Source of the DNA: an uncultured bacterium
Lineage (GTDB): Bacteria; Planctomycetota; UBA8108; UBA1146
Length of the DNA: 42,099 nucleotides
Assembly (NCBI GenBank): GCA_937876125.1
Contig: CALEHF010000022.1
Coordinates: 1 to 42,099, forward strand
Direction of reading: 5' to 3'
In this document: positions 16,823-24,673 of the stretch, one piece after another
Numbering within the stretch: position 1 is the first letter of the stretch
How the letters are laid out: each line of letters starts with the position of its first letter
Position numbers and translations under genes: made by a program
Notes under the pieces: model-generated
Databases searched by the model: none
What the model saw: only the letters and a program-made list of their open reading frames with translations
Told to the model about the DNA's origin: nothing

Positions 16823-17023
16823 ATGGCGAATCCGCTCTCCCGAGACGAGCTTGAGTTCGTGCAAGCGATCGAGAAGTACAAGAAGGAAAAGGGCAAACTC
16901 TATCCCTCGTGGACGGAGATCCTCACGATCGTCAAAGAACTCGGCTATGTACAAAGCGCTCAAAAACGCAAAAACACCGAGTCTACTGTGAAGAAGAAGC
17001 CGACCAAGGCTGTCGCTGAGTAG
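16823..17023 (+). CDS. Small conserved-looking protein, 66 residues
   Basis: 66 residues: MANPLSRDELEFVQAIEKYK at the start, a short acidic/aromatic helix-turn-helix-like centre (YPSWTEILTIVKELGY) and a Lys-rich tail. The first ~45 residues look like a single compact domain of small proteins that I recall from planctomycete genomes; that memory was not checked. A role in DNA binding or regulation is possible from the basic tail but unproven. The ATG at 16823 has GGAGG seven bases upstream; the frame upstream of it is not protein-like. About 85 bases follow the TPR gene. Confidence 0.75.
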   Translation: MANPLSRDELEFVQAIEKYKKEKGKLYPSWTEILTIVKELGYVQSAQKRKNTESTVKKKPTKAVAE

Positions 17024-17336
17024 GCACCCCAGGTGTACCGAAGGACAGTTTTCGCGTGACGCTCAGCTCTCGCGCGGGACTCTTCTGCCGCTCTTCGTCG
17101 ATGTGAGGTCCAAAACGGGGATTCAACCGGGGGCGACTGTCGCAACTCCCGATGGGGACAGAAGAAAGTCCTGGATGCCTCTGGCTCGATCGACACAATG
17201 AGGGACATGGGGGGGAGGTGTGCGAAGAGCTGCCCGCCTTCCTTTGCGGCCCCCCCGCGAGCGGTCTCGCTCTAGTTGCCGCGTGCGTGCTTCATGCCGT
17301 GCGTGCTTCGAGGAGCGTCCCGAAAGGAGTGACGGT

Positions 17337-17606
17337 ATGAGTTCAGCGTCCCACGCAACGCAGCAATCTCTGACGGAGATCACGCGCCAGTTCCCGAGCC
17401 AATGGGTCCTTCTCGACTCCTGTCGTTTCGCCGATGATGGTTCGATCACCCACGGGCGGGTGATTTACCGCACCTCCGATCGCGATGAGGCCTACCGCGA
17501 GCTCCACCGTCAGCCGAATAGCGTCCTCATCTTCCTCGGGACCATCTCCCACGAAGAGGATCGCCCCTTCCTCGATCCCGTGAGCTCGCTCGAGGTCGTG
17601 ATCTAG
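17337..17606 (+). CDS. Small protein, DUF5678-like
   Basis: 89 residues, start ATG at 17337 with AAAGGAG at ideal spacing. The core FPSQWVLLDSCRFADDGSIT followed by HGRVIYRTSDRDEAYRELHR resembles the short beta-strand/helix domain of DUF5678-type proteins (W-V-a-l-d ... G-k-d-r-e-e-a). That resemblance is by eye only. No catalytic motif is visible. About 310 bases of apparently non-coding sequence lie upstream, containing no structure I could assign. Confidence 0.7.
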   Translation: MSSASHATQQSLTEITRQFPSQWVLLDSCRFADDGSITHGRVIYRTSDRDEAYRELHRQPNSVLIFLGTISHEEDRPFLDPVSSLEVVI

Positions 17607-18177
17607 AGACTCGACCGGGGCCGCCTGGCTCGGAAACTCTGCCCGAGCCTCGGCTGCCAGTGATTCCCCACTCTCCGAGAAGCAACGCCGCCTGGTCTGT
17701 GGTGGGGGGTGTCGGCTGTCATTCGTGCGAGAGGGCTCTCTCCCCGCCCCTTTTTGGCAGATTTTTTTTACACATTTGGCTGCCCCAGAGCACGCGCCGC
17801 ACAAACCGCGGCTGAAGTGCGTTAACTCTCCATCTGGTCGAATGGTACGGGAATTCGGGGGTCTCGGATTTCTTCCCGGCGCGGTTGAAGGCTCGTGGGG
17901 GACGTGTTACCGTCGCTGAACCGTAACTCTCACCGCTACTAGGATCTAAGGCAATTGCCCGAGTCTGCCGATACCCATCGGAGGACCAGGTACATTCCAC
18001 GCTCCTGGCTCGGTGAGGAACGGTTCCTCGCCGGTGCTTCTGGTCATGTTCACGCGCTGGAGTCACACGCCGACTCCGAGCGCACCGACCAGCCAGAGGC
18101 TCCAGGTCTACGACCCCGATCGCACCCTTCAACGTGAAGAAGGAGGGGCGAGTGGTGCAGAAGGAAGGGTTCCCTTC
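17607..18177. other. Intergenic region upstream of the HU/IHF gene
   Basis: About 570 bases without a convincing gene. Near 17728-17770 a short GAGAG/CTCTC stem is followed by T-runs (five, then eight T's), which may terminate the preceding small gene. A weak promoter-like pair (TTGAAG at ~17884, 17-base spacer, TACCGT) could serve the HU/IHF gene, giving a leader of about 260 bases. The rest shows no repeats or RNA structure that I recognise. Confidence 0.4.
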
Positions 18178-18546
18178 ATGAGGACCGTCACCAAGCGAGA
18201 CCTCGTGCAGGCGATTGCCGAAGAAACGAACGTACAGCAGCAGAAGGCGAAGGAAGTCATTCAGTGCTTCCTGGACCGGATCATCGATGAGCTGGCGAAC
18301 GGCAACCGCTTGGAATTTCGCGACTTCGGGGTCTTCGAGCCGAAGGCGAAGGCTCCTCGTGTGGCCCGCAATCCCCGCACTGGGGACAAGATTAGCGTGC
18401 CCGAAAAGATCACCGTGAAGTTCAAGGCCGGCCGGATGATGAAGGAGAAGCTCCAGAAGGACGATCCTCCCGCCGGTGGGACCGGGACTTCTTCTGCATC
18501 ACCTCCCGCAGCCCGTACCGGTGGGACCGACCCCGCGTCTGCCTGA
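18178..18546 (+). CDS. HU/IHF-family DNA-binding protein
   Basis: 122 residues. Residues 1-~95 match the HU/IHF fold: TKRDLVQAIAEETNVQQQKA, then ELANGNRLEFRDFGVFEPK and the DNA-binding beta-arm RVARNPRTGDKISVPEK, ending VKFKAGRMMKEKL. Such dimers bend DNA and organise the nucleoid. The arm sequence ARNPRTG is shared by HU and IHF; the phrase FRDFGVFEPK looks IHF-like. A 25-residue Gly/Ser/Pro/Ala-rich tail follows, longer than in ordinary HU. The ATG at 18178 has AAGGAAGGG upstream; the open frame extending to 18013 is not protein-like. Confidence 0.9.
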   Translation: MRTVTKRDLVQAIAEETNVQQQKAKEVIQCFLDRIIDELANGNRLEFRDFGVFEPKAKAPRVARNPRTGDKISVPEKITVKFKAGRMMKEKLQKDDPPAGGTGTSSASPPAARTGGTDPASA

Positions 18547-18566
18547 GCGGTGGAGCAGCAGAGCGG

Positions 18567-19784
18567 GTGCTTCGTCGCCCCCTTTTAGCCTCTGAGAGGG
18601 TGCAGGTCGTGCTTCAGCCGAGCTCGTCGGGTCGCATTCCACTCTCACGTCCCACGATCGAGGGCGTCGATCGAGACTCGGTTCTCCAGGTTCTCGAGGG
18701 GACGACTCTGGCGCTCGGGCCGAAGACCCGTGAGCTCGAAGAACGCTTCGAGTCGCGCTTCGGGATGCCCGCCGCCCTGGTTTCCAGCGGCACTGCCGCT
18801 CTCTACCTCTCCCTGCGCGCGCTCGGTGTCGAGGGGGGAGAGGTCATCACGCCGAGCTACGGCTTTGTCGCCACCGCTCACGCCATCGCGTTGGCGGGGG
18901 CAACACCTCGGTTTGCCGATGTTCACCCGAAAACCGGCTGTTTGACCCTCGATTCGGTGATCCGTGCATTCCACCCCGCTGTCCGCGCGATTGTTCCCGT
19001 CCACATTTTCGGAACTCCCGCCCCCGTCGACGAGATCGTCGCCTGGGCTTCCGAGCGCCAGATCCCGGTCATCGAAGATGCTTGCGAGGCGCTCGGCTCC
19101 GAACGCTGTGGTCGATCAGTCGGCACGATCGGATCGGCCGGGACCTTCGCTTTCTACCCGAATAAGCAGATGACGCTCGGCGAGGGGGGGCTCGTCGTTT
19201 CGCCTCACGGGGAGGTCATTGAGGCGGTCCGTCGGATGCGGAATCAAGGGCGCACCTCTACGGGCCTCGAGTTCGCGGGGGAGGGATTCAACTTTCGGAT
19301 CACCGAGCTGCAAGCCGCACTCGGCCTCGCGCAGATCGAGCGGGTCGATCGGTGGATCGAGCGGCGCGATCATCTTGCCGCGCGTTACATCGCGGACTTC
19401 AGTGCTCACCCCGGGATCGAGACGCTCCCGCCGGTGCCGGCAGGGGATCGTCGGAGCTGGTTCGCATTTCCCATCTTCCTCGAGAACCGATCCACACGGG
19501 ATCGGGTCGCTGCCTCCCTGGACGGGAGGGGGATCGATTCCGCTCCGTACTTCCCAGGAATCGATCGGTTCCCCCCCTATGACTCGGCTTCGCGGGTTCC
19601 CAGCGACCTTCCGGCGACCCGGGGGCTCTCGGATCGAGGCCTCGCGATCCCGTTCTTCCCCGGCTTGGCAGAGCCAGATCGACGGTTTGTCGCCTCCGTG
19701 ATCCTCGGAGCGGTGGGAAGCGTCGAGCCTCGAATGCGCCCAGTCGCGCCTCCGAGCGCCCCCAGTGAACCCTCGTCTCGGTAG
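18567..19784 (+). CDS. DegT/DnrJ/EryC1-family PLP aminotransferase
   Basis: About 405 residues. Fold-type I sugar aminotransferase family: PLSRPTIEG near the N-terminus, ALGPKTRELEERF, VSSGTAALYLSLRALG, GEVITPSYGFVATAHAI and VPVHIFGTP. EDACEALGSE follows, then the lysine-bearing segment AFYPNKQMTLGEGG and the GFNFRITELQAALG signature. These enzymes aminate keto-sugars attached to nucleotides for surface polysaccharides or antibiotics; the specific sugar cannot be told. No other sugar genes are adjacent. Start: GTG at 18567, 20 bases after the HU/IHF stop; a later GTG at 18609 (391 residues) is possible. Confidence 0.9.
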   Translation: MLRRPLLASERVQVVLQPSSSGRIPLSRPTIEGVDRDSVLQVLEGTTLALGPKTRELEERFESRFGMPAALVSSGTAALYLSLRALGVEGGEVITPSYGFVATAHAIALAGATPRFADVHPKTGCLTLDSVIRAFHPAVRAIVPVHIFGTPAPVDEIVAWASERQIPVIEDACEALGSERCGRSVGTIGSAGTFAFYPNKQMTLGEGGLVVSPHGEVIEAVRRMRNQGRTSTGLEFAGEGFNFRITELQAALGLAQIERVDRWIERRDHLAARYIADFSAHPGIETLPPVPAGDRRSWFAFPIFLENRSTRDRVAASLDGRGIDSAPYFPGIDRFPPYDSASRVPSDLPATRGLSDRGLAIPFFPGLAEPDRRFVASVILGAVGSVEPRMRPVAPPSAPSEPSSR

Positions 19785-19801
19785 GCCCCTTCTGGTCGAC
19801 G

Positions 19802-19830
19802 TAGACCTAGGTCTTACAAGAGACTAATAT
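19802..19830 (+). promoter_or_regulatory. Predicted promoter of the sigma-factor gene with palindromic operator
   Basis: TAGACC (19802-19807), a 17-base spacer and TAATAT (19825-19830), 4 and 5 matches of 6. The perfect 12-bp palindrome AGACCTAGGTCT (19803-19814) overlaps the -35 box and spacer and is well placed for a repressor or activator. Transcription would start near 19837, which supports the ATG at 19910, rather than 19829, as the start of the sigma-factor gene. Confidence 0.5.
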
Positions 19831-19909
19831 GGGCGCTCGTCCCGCCACCGGTTCGTCTCCGGTTTCTTACCGTAGATCGGATCCCTTTCGCTCCAACGGA
19901 TGGAGTTTC

Positions 19910-20608
19910 ATGGTCCGACGCGCTGACTCGTCCTTACCCGCAGATTCCTTCCAAAAGGACGCTTCCTCCCGCCCAGACGCCGTTCTCCAATCTCGGGCGG
20001 CCGAGGCCTCCGCGGCCGAGGACCGAAAATGGATCGAGCAGGCGAGGTACGGGGATGAGGCCGCTTTCGGATCTTTGGTCCAGAAGTACCAAGACCGGGC
20101 CATCGCGATCGCTCGCAACTTCGTACTGAACGAGGAAACCGCGCGGGATGTCGCTCAAGAGGGTTTCCTGCGCGTCTATCGCAACTTGCACCGCTACGAT
20201 CCGACGCACCGGTTTTACACCTGGTTTTACCGGATCCTCGTGCACCTAGCGATCGACCGGACTCGGCGTCGAAAGCGAGTACAGGAGCTTCTCAGGCAGC
20301 GAGCCTTGGAGCCGATGGCAAGCCCCGAGGATCCCTCATCGCCGCTGGAGATTCTCGATCTCCGCCGGCAGGTGTCGACGATCCTTTCCGAGTTGCCTGA
20401 CAAGTACCGGGTTCTCTTGGTCCTCCGCGACCTCGAAGGATTCACCTCGAAAGAGATCTCTGAGATCTCGGGCTCGAACCACGCGACCGTTCGCTGGCGT
20501 CTCCATCGCGCTCGTCAGATCTTTCGGGAATCCTGGGAGGCGGCGGGTTACGACGTGATCGGCGGGCCCGTGACTGCGGACGACGACCTCGATTCTGATT
20601 CTCGCTGA
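19910..20608 (+). CDS. ECF (extracytoplasmic function) sigma factor
   Basis: About 232 residues. Region 2: AAFGSLVQKYQDRAIAIARN, RDVAQEGFLRVYRNL and FYTWFYRILVHLAIDRTRRR. Region 4: LSELPDKYRVLLVLRDLEGF, TSKEISEISG and TVRWRLHRARQIFRE, the helix-turn-helix for -35 recognition. Regions 1.2 and 3 are absent, as in ECF factors. It should direct RNA polymerase to a stress regulon, probably including its own promoter. The N-terminal ~45 residues and the acidic C-terminal tail are extra. Start ATG at 19910 (GGATGGAG upstream); the in-frame ATG at 19829 lies in the predicted -10 box. The anti-sigma gene and a pseudo-HtrA gene follow on the same strand. Confidence 0.92.
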   Translation: MVRRADSSLPADSFQKDASSRPDAVLQSRAAEASAAEDRKWIEQARYGDEAAFGSLVQKYQDRAIAIARNFVLNEETARDVAQEGFLRVYRNLHRYDPTHRFYTWFYRILVHLAIDRTRRRKRVQELLRQRALEPMASPEDPSSPLEILDLRRQVSTILSELPDKYRVLLVLRDLEGFTSKEISEISGSNHATVRWRLHRARQIFRESWEAAGYDVIGGPVTADDDLDSDSR

Positions 20609-20616
20609 ATGTGCGC

Positions 20617-20688
20617 GAACTGAGCTGAACTAGAACTGAGCTGAACTGGAACTGAGCTGAACTGGAACTGAGCTGAACTGGAACTGAA
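20617..20688. repeat. 16-bp tandem repeat between sigma and anti-sigma genes
   Basis: Four full copies and a partial fifth of GAACTGAGCTGAACTG in the 124-base gap between the sigma-factor stop and the anti-sigma start. Copy 1 ends in A instead of G. The array lies on the transcript upstream of the anti-sigma ribosome-binding site. A second, 10-base direct repeat (TCTTTTCACG twice, 20703-20722) follows. Confidence 0.92.
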
Positions 20689-20732
20689 CGCTTCGGTGCG
20701 TGTCTTTTCACGTCTTTTCACGAGAGAGTGCA

Positions 20733-21392
20733 ATGTCGATCGAACCGCGATGGCCAGACAGCAAGAACGCCGCTGGGGATGAACCTCCAGGCGGGTCGTC
20801 CTCCGTTGTGCCGCGCGGGTTGCATCTGAGCTGCGACACCTTCGAGCGCGAGATGTTTGCGGCTCGAGCGCGTACCCAAAGCCTCGAAACTCGCTGCGAT
20901 GAGCTCCCCCTGAGCAGCTCCCAACGGGTCCACCTCGAACGCTGTGGGGAGTGCCGCCGCGAGTTTGAGGGGGGAGCGTTGAGCGCGCCTCTCGCTGCTC
21001 TATCCGGCCTTGGCGGATTGGGCGCGTCCTCCGCGGGCGCAGACCCGTTGTTTCTCCCCTCAGTTCTGGCTGCGGTCAGAGAAGAGCGCCCGCCTGTGCG
21101 GATGCGGGAGCGTCGAGTTCGTCGCCAATGGCTCGTCGGATCGGTGAGCGCCTTGCTCGTGGTCGTGTTCGTGAACGTGCTCTCGTTCCCGGGGAACGGG
21201 TTCCACAGGGGCGAGGCGGCTCTGACCGATCGGTCGTTCGCGGGCGTGAGCGCATCCTTACGCGCAGCGTCCTCAGTCGCGTCAGGTGACGCCGACGAGT
21301 ACCTCCTCGGATATGCTTCACAGTACCTTCCCTGCGAGTTCATTCCGTCGGGGAACTCTCCCCTCGGTGATGTGACGGAGATCAAATTCTGA
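20733..21392 (+). CDS. Transmembrane zinc-type anti-sigma factor (putative)
   Basis: 219 residues. The cytoplasmic N-terminal part has a His-x3-Cys-x2-Cys motif (HLERCGEC, ~67-74) with further Cys residues at ~34 and ~55, the pattern of ZAS-domain anti-sigma factors that bind ECF sigma factors. One membrane helix (QWLVGSVSALLVVVFVNVL, ~132-150) follows, then an extracytoplasmic domain of ~65 residues ending in VTEIKF. The gene order sigma, anti-sigma and the domain layout support the role; overall similarity to a characterised anti-sigma factor is not visible. The ATG at 20733 has GAGAGAG upstream. Its stop overlaps the start of the pseudo-HtrA gene (TGATG), so the two are translationally coupled. 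Confidence 0.72.
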   Translation: MSIEPRWPDSKNAAGDEPPGGSSSVVPRGLHLSCDTFEREMFAARARTQSLETRCDELPLSSSQRVHLERCGECRREFEGGALSAPLAALSGLGGLGASSAGADPLFLPSVLAAVREERPPVRMRERRVRRQWLVGSVSALLVVVFVNVLSFPGNGFHRGEAALTDRSFAGVSASLRAASSVASGDADEYLLGYASQYLPCEFIPSGNSPLGDVTEIKF

Positions 21393-22885
21393 TGCGATTC
21401 AGCCCCGGGAAACTCTTCAGACCTCTCTCGAGAGAGCGCGGCAAGGCCCTGTCTTCCACGGCCCGACCGATCGCAACGCTGGTTGCGCTCGTGCTCCTCC
21501 TTGGAATGGTCACCCTCTCTGCCTCTGCTGTGCGGGCGGAGCCCGGCGCTGAGCAGGATGGCCTCGGTCAGTTTGATCGTGATCTCCAACGCCTCGCAAA
21601 GAAGGTGAAGCCCTCCGTCGTGTCGGTGCAGGTGATCGCCGTTTCAGAAGCGACCCCCCCCCCCGAGAAAGACGACTCGAGTGTGAAGGAGAAGGGGTCT
21701 CAGACCGGAACGACCGGCGGCCTGCATCGGGTTCGACGCGTTCTCTACCGCGCCTCCGGACTCGTCAGCAACCGCGACGGAGAGATCATCACCGTGATTT
21801 CAGCTCGCCCGTGGGAGTACGACCTGGACCCATCCGAATCGTTGACCATCGAGGTCGAGCTGCACAACGGGGAGCTCTACGTGGGTTCCCTCGATGCGAC
21901 CGATCCTGAAACTGGGATTACACTACTCTCCCTCCTCCATCCGCCCAAAAAGCTGCGTCCCGTCCGCTTCGCGAAGGGCACGCCGCAACAAGGTGCGACG
22001 GTCGTTTCCGTTGGCGCCGACGGATTTGCTCTCGGTTACATTGCGCACCCCGCGCGAGGCGTCGAGCACGGTTCGGCCTCGTTCCCTCGCGGAATCGTGA
22101 CTTCGATCGAAGCGCAACCGGGAGACGTCGGCGGAATGCTCGCGAACCCGGAGGGGGAGTTGGTTGGAATTCTTGCGTTCTCGCTCGCGCAGCCGCGTGG
22201 GGTCGGGGACTCTCCCGAGACTGGGCGTGCGCCCGAGGGGGTCCAAGAGGGGCGTGCCTCTGGAACCGGCGTCGGGGCTGATTCGGAGACCGCGTACGAA
22301 AAGGCGGGTCGTCCGGAGTGGGGGGGACTGGGCGCCTGCAAGGTGACCACTCCTCGCGACGGGGGGCCGTTGGGGCGCTCGGTCGCGATCCCGGCGGATC
22401 TCCTGCAACGGATCGTGTTTCAACTTCGCAAAGATGGAGTGATGAAGCGGGGCGCGCTCGGAGCCACTTTTCAGTTCCACCATCCGGCTCTGGCCGAAAA
22501 CTCTCACATCGGGGCGGGTGCTCGGGTGCGGAAGCTCACATTGGGAGGCGCGGCGGAGACGGCAGGCCTTCGCGTCGACGATGTGATCCAAAAGATTGAT
22601 CAGCGGTTTCTGCGCCGTCCGGAGGATCTGCTCTGGTTCCGTGAGGTGGTCGAGTACGGCGAGATCGGGCGTCACCTGACGGTCACGGTCGCTCGTATGG
22701 AGAATCACCGGATCGTTGCACGCACTCTGCGGGTCCCGATCGGAACGCGTCCAGAGGGGAGCCGCGGGGATGAGCTCGAGGACCCACCGTGTGAGCCTGA
22801 CTGCGCCCCGGAGCCCGGTGGACGACCAAAACCTGATAAGACTCCCACCGTCGAACCTCAGTCCGGGGGCAAGATCGGAGCGTGA
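21392..22885 (+). CDS. Pseudo-HtrA: DegP/DegS-like protein lacking the catalytic triad, with PDZ
   Basis: 497 residues. A signal anchor (IATLVALVLLLGMVTLSASA, ~27-46) is followed by a trypsin-like domain that aligns with HtrA/DegP, then a PDZ domain (~355-450) and a Pro/Cys-rich tail. All three catalytic positions appear replaced. The His segment (TNNHV in DegP) reads VISAR (~135-139). The Asp segment (DPRSDIAL) reads DPETGITLL (Gly at ~175). The Ser segment (GNSGG) reads GDVGG (Val at ~246). The fold landmarks GELVGI and GGAAETAGLRVDDVIQKID are retained. It is therefore probably a sensor or scaffold, not a protease, acting in the periplasm on the anti-sigma factor. Its ATG overlaps the anti-sigma stop. 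Unusually, an insert of ~60 residues (~265-325) separates the protease-like and PDZ parts. Confidence 0.82.
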   Translation: MRFSPGKLFRPLSRERGKALSSTARPIATLVALVLLLGMVTLSASAVRAEPGAEQDGLGQFDRDLQRLAKKVKPSVVSVQVIAVSEATPPPEKDDSSVKEKGSQTGTTGGLHRVRRVLYRASGLVSNRDGEIITVISARPWEYDLDPSESLTIEVELHNGELYVGSLDATDPETGITLLSLLHPPKKLRPVRFAKGTPQQGATVVSVGADGFALGYIAHPARGVEHGSASFPRGIVTSIEAQPGDVGGMLANPEGELVGILAFSLAQPRGVGDSPETGRAPEGVQEGRASGTGVGADSETAYEKAGRPEWGGLGACKVTTPRDGGPLGRSVAIPADLLQRIVFQLRKDGVMKRGALGATFQFHHPALAENSHIGAGARVRKLTLGGAAETAGLRVDDVIQKIDQRFLRRPEDLLWFREVVEYGEIGRHLTVTVARMENHRIVARTLRVPIGTRPEGSRGDELEDPPCEPDCAPEPGGRPKPDKTPTVEPQSGGKIGA

Positions 22886-23034
22886 GGCGATTCTTCCCTC
22901 GCGCTCTCAAGCTGCTGCCCAGATGGAGATCGCGCTTCCGACGGAAGAACCCTTCCTCGGCGAACTCCCTGCCGATCAAATTCCCTCTGAACCCACGCCT
23001 GATATCGGTACGCTGTTCCCCGGAGCATTTCTGG

Positions 23035-23108
23035 GGGGCCGTAGCTCAATCGGTTAGAGCAGTGCGCTCATAACGCATCGGTTTCAGGTTCGAGTCCTGG
23101 CGGCCCCA
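23035..23108 (+). tRNA. tRNA with anticodon CAT (probably elongator Met)
   Basis: 74 bases with a complete cloverleaf. The acceptor stem is GGGGCCG (23035-23041) with CGGCCCC (23101-23107) and discriminator A. The D arm is GCTCAATCGGTTAGAGC. The anticodon stem is GTGCG/CGCAT with loop CTCATAA and anticodon CAT at 23069-23071. The T arm is CAGGTTCGAGTCCTG. The 3' CCA is not encoded. Elongator tRNA-Met is most likely; tRNA-Ile2 (read as lysidine-AT) has the same DNA anticodon and cannot be excluded. Initiator identity is unlikely because the 1-72 pair is intact. Confidence 0.95.
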
Positions 23109-23334
23109 CATTTTTCCCCACGAGAACGGGTTGCTTGGTGCGCGGGTCCGGAACCGGCACACTCTTTTTATCGCAGATGTTCTTTCGCATCCGCCGTGTT
23201 CTCCTCAGGTCCGCTATCCCCCCCTGTCGGCCCTCGGTTACACTCGACGCGTCGAAAACAAAGCAGATTCCGACCTTGCCCCTCCTCTCGCGCGCCGCTA
23301 CTGCCAGAAGAGGGCGATGTGGGAGGACCGTCCG

Positions 23335-24411
23335 ATGGGAGATCCAGCAATGAAACCACAACGCATCCTCGTTCGCCCCACCAGCCAGACCCGACCGGGC
23401 GATTCGCCGATCCGGGTCCCAGGAGAACCGGTCCAAGGGACCGTGTCCGGTATCGATGGCGAGGATGTCCAACTCGAGGTCACTGGCGGCGGCAAGGCGG
23501 TCATTCCGACGACCGACTTCACTTCTTTGCCGACGGTCGGCGATGCCATCGAGGGACTCTACCTGATCGATGACCCGGCGGCCGGAGTGGCGATTCTGAC
23601 GAAGAAGACTCCGGCCACCGAGGTGGACGTGAGCAAGGTTCGTCCCGGAATGTTCGTGGTGGGGGCGGTCGTTGAAGCAGGGAAGCCGGGTCTCCGGATT
23701 CGCTGTGGCGAGGTGGCTGGGTTCTTCCCCGCTTCCCAATTGCCCGCTGGGGTACTCAGAGAGCCGGGCAAGCTTCTGAGGAAGAACGTCGCCGGAGTCG
23801 TGACTGATGTTCGGAAGGGTGAGATGACCCTCAGCTTGCGCACCGTACTCGATCGTCGACAGAAGCAAAAAACAGAGCGCCACATCTCATCGTTCCGTGA
23901 AGGGCAGCGTCTCTCCGGCACGGTCGCGCGCGTGACCGACTTTGGGTGCTTCGTCGACCTCGGCGGGATCGACGGCCTGCTTCATATCTCGAGGATTGAG
24001 CGGCACAACGAGCAACGTCAAGAGAACGGCGATCCACCCATCGCTTTCGAGGCCAAGCAGCCCATCGATGTCATCGTGAGCCGAGTCGAACCGGATCGGG
24101 GCCGCATCGGTCTCGACCTTGCGGATCCGGATGATCCGACCGCTGGTTACACTCCCGCCGACGAAGCGCAGTCTGAGGCGGACGAAGTGACGGGAATCCT
24201 TCGCGACTTGAGCGCTCTGGGGGGGAACGTCTACGTGGAAGAAGGCGTCGAAGGGTGGATCGCCACCTCGCGCCTGGCTGGGCACTCTCCACGTCCGGGC
24301 GAGCTGCGTCGGTTCCGCATCCTCTCTCGCGACGCGGTCACCGGTCGCCTCGAACTCACATTGCGCATGCGTGGTGGTGACGACGACGACGACGACGACG
24401 ACGACTTCTAA
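23335..24411 (+). CDS. S1 RNA-binding domain protein with poly-Asp tail
   Basis: About 358 residues containing a string of S1/OB-fold modules. The clearest is FREGQRLSGTVARVTDFGCF then VDLGGIDGLLHISRIERH (residues ~195-235). Weaker modules lie at ~30-90 and ~100-170, and a degenerate one near ~285-345 (GNVYVEEGVEGWIATSRLAG). It should bind RNA, perhaps as a ribosomal-protein-S1-like or accessory translation factor; the paralogue rpsA itself normally has more repeats. It ends in nine consecutive Asp residues and Phe. Start: ATG at 23335 with GGGAGG upstream; ATG at 23350 is an alternative. It begins ~225 bases after the tRNA. Confidence 0.82.
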   Translation: MGDPAMKPQRILVRPTSQTRPGDSPIRVPGEPVQGTVSGIDGEDVQLEVTGGGKAVIPTTDFTSLPTVGDAIEGLYLIDDPAAGVAILTKKTPATEVDVSKVRPGMFVVGAVVEAGKPGLRIRCGEVAGFFPASQLPAGVLREPGKLLRKNVAGVVTDVRKGEMTLSLRTVLDRRQKQKTERHISSFREGQRLSGTVARVTDFGCFVDLGGIDGLLHISRIERHNEQRQENGDPPIAFEAKQPIDVIVSRVEPDRGRIGLDLADPDDPTAGYTPADEAQSEADEVTGILRDLSALGGNVYVEEGVEGWIATSRLAGHSPRPGELRRFRILSRDAVTGRLELTLRMRGGDDDDDDDDDF

Positions 24412-24636
24412 TCTCTTCGAACGCGGCAAGTGTTCAGAGGATCGAAGTCGGAGACCGCCCTTCCCACCAGGATTTCGCCCGCCACCCTTCCGATGGGGCG
24501 AGGTGATGACACACCGCGCTACACCCACTCAGAAGGCTCGGACAGCGGGTCCGCAAGTCTCTAAGTGTTGTCCGAGTATTGGCTTAGGTCGTGGGCTCCT
24601 GGCCTGATCTCGAGTTAGAGCGTATTCTTCGTGATA

Positions 24637-24658
24637 GGGGCCTCTTTTCCGAGGCCCC
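24637..24658. promoter_or_regulatory. Perfect 8-bp hairpin just before the cupin gene
   Basis: GGGGCCTC (24637-24644), loop TTTTCC, GAGGCCCC (24651-24658). It ends only 15 bases before the cupin ATG. It lacks a downstream T-run, so either a leader hairpin affecting translation or a weak terminator for the S1 gene transcript is possible. Confidence 0.5.
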
Positions 24659-24673
24659 GGGAACGAGGTACCG

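Noticed and set aside
12793..17064. Shared 15-mer TGACGCTCAGCTCTC near 12800 and 17050
   Set aside because: Too short and without flanking similarity to claim a repeat.
17130..17190. Resemblance to the 5' region of RNase P RNA (GAAGAAAGTCC-like)
   Set aside because: The essential 3' conserved block (ACAGAACCCGGCTTA-like) is absent in the following 400 bases and surrounding helices do not form.
20617..20688. CRISPR-like array
   Set aside because: The units are directly adjacent 16-mers without spacers; it is a simple tandem repeat.
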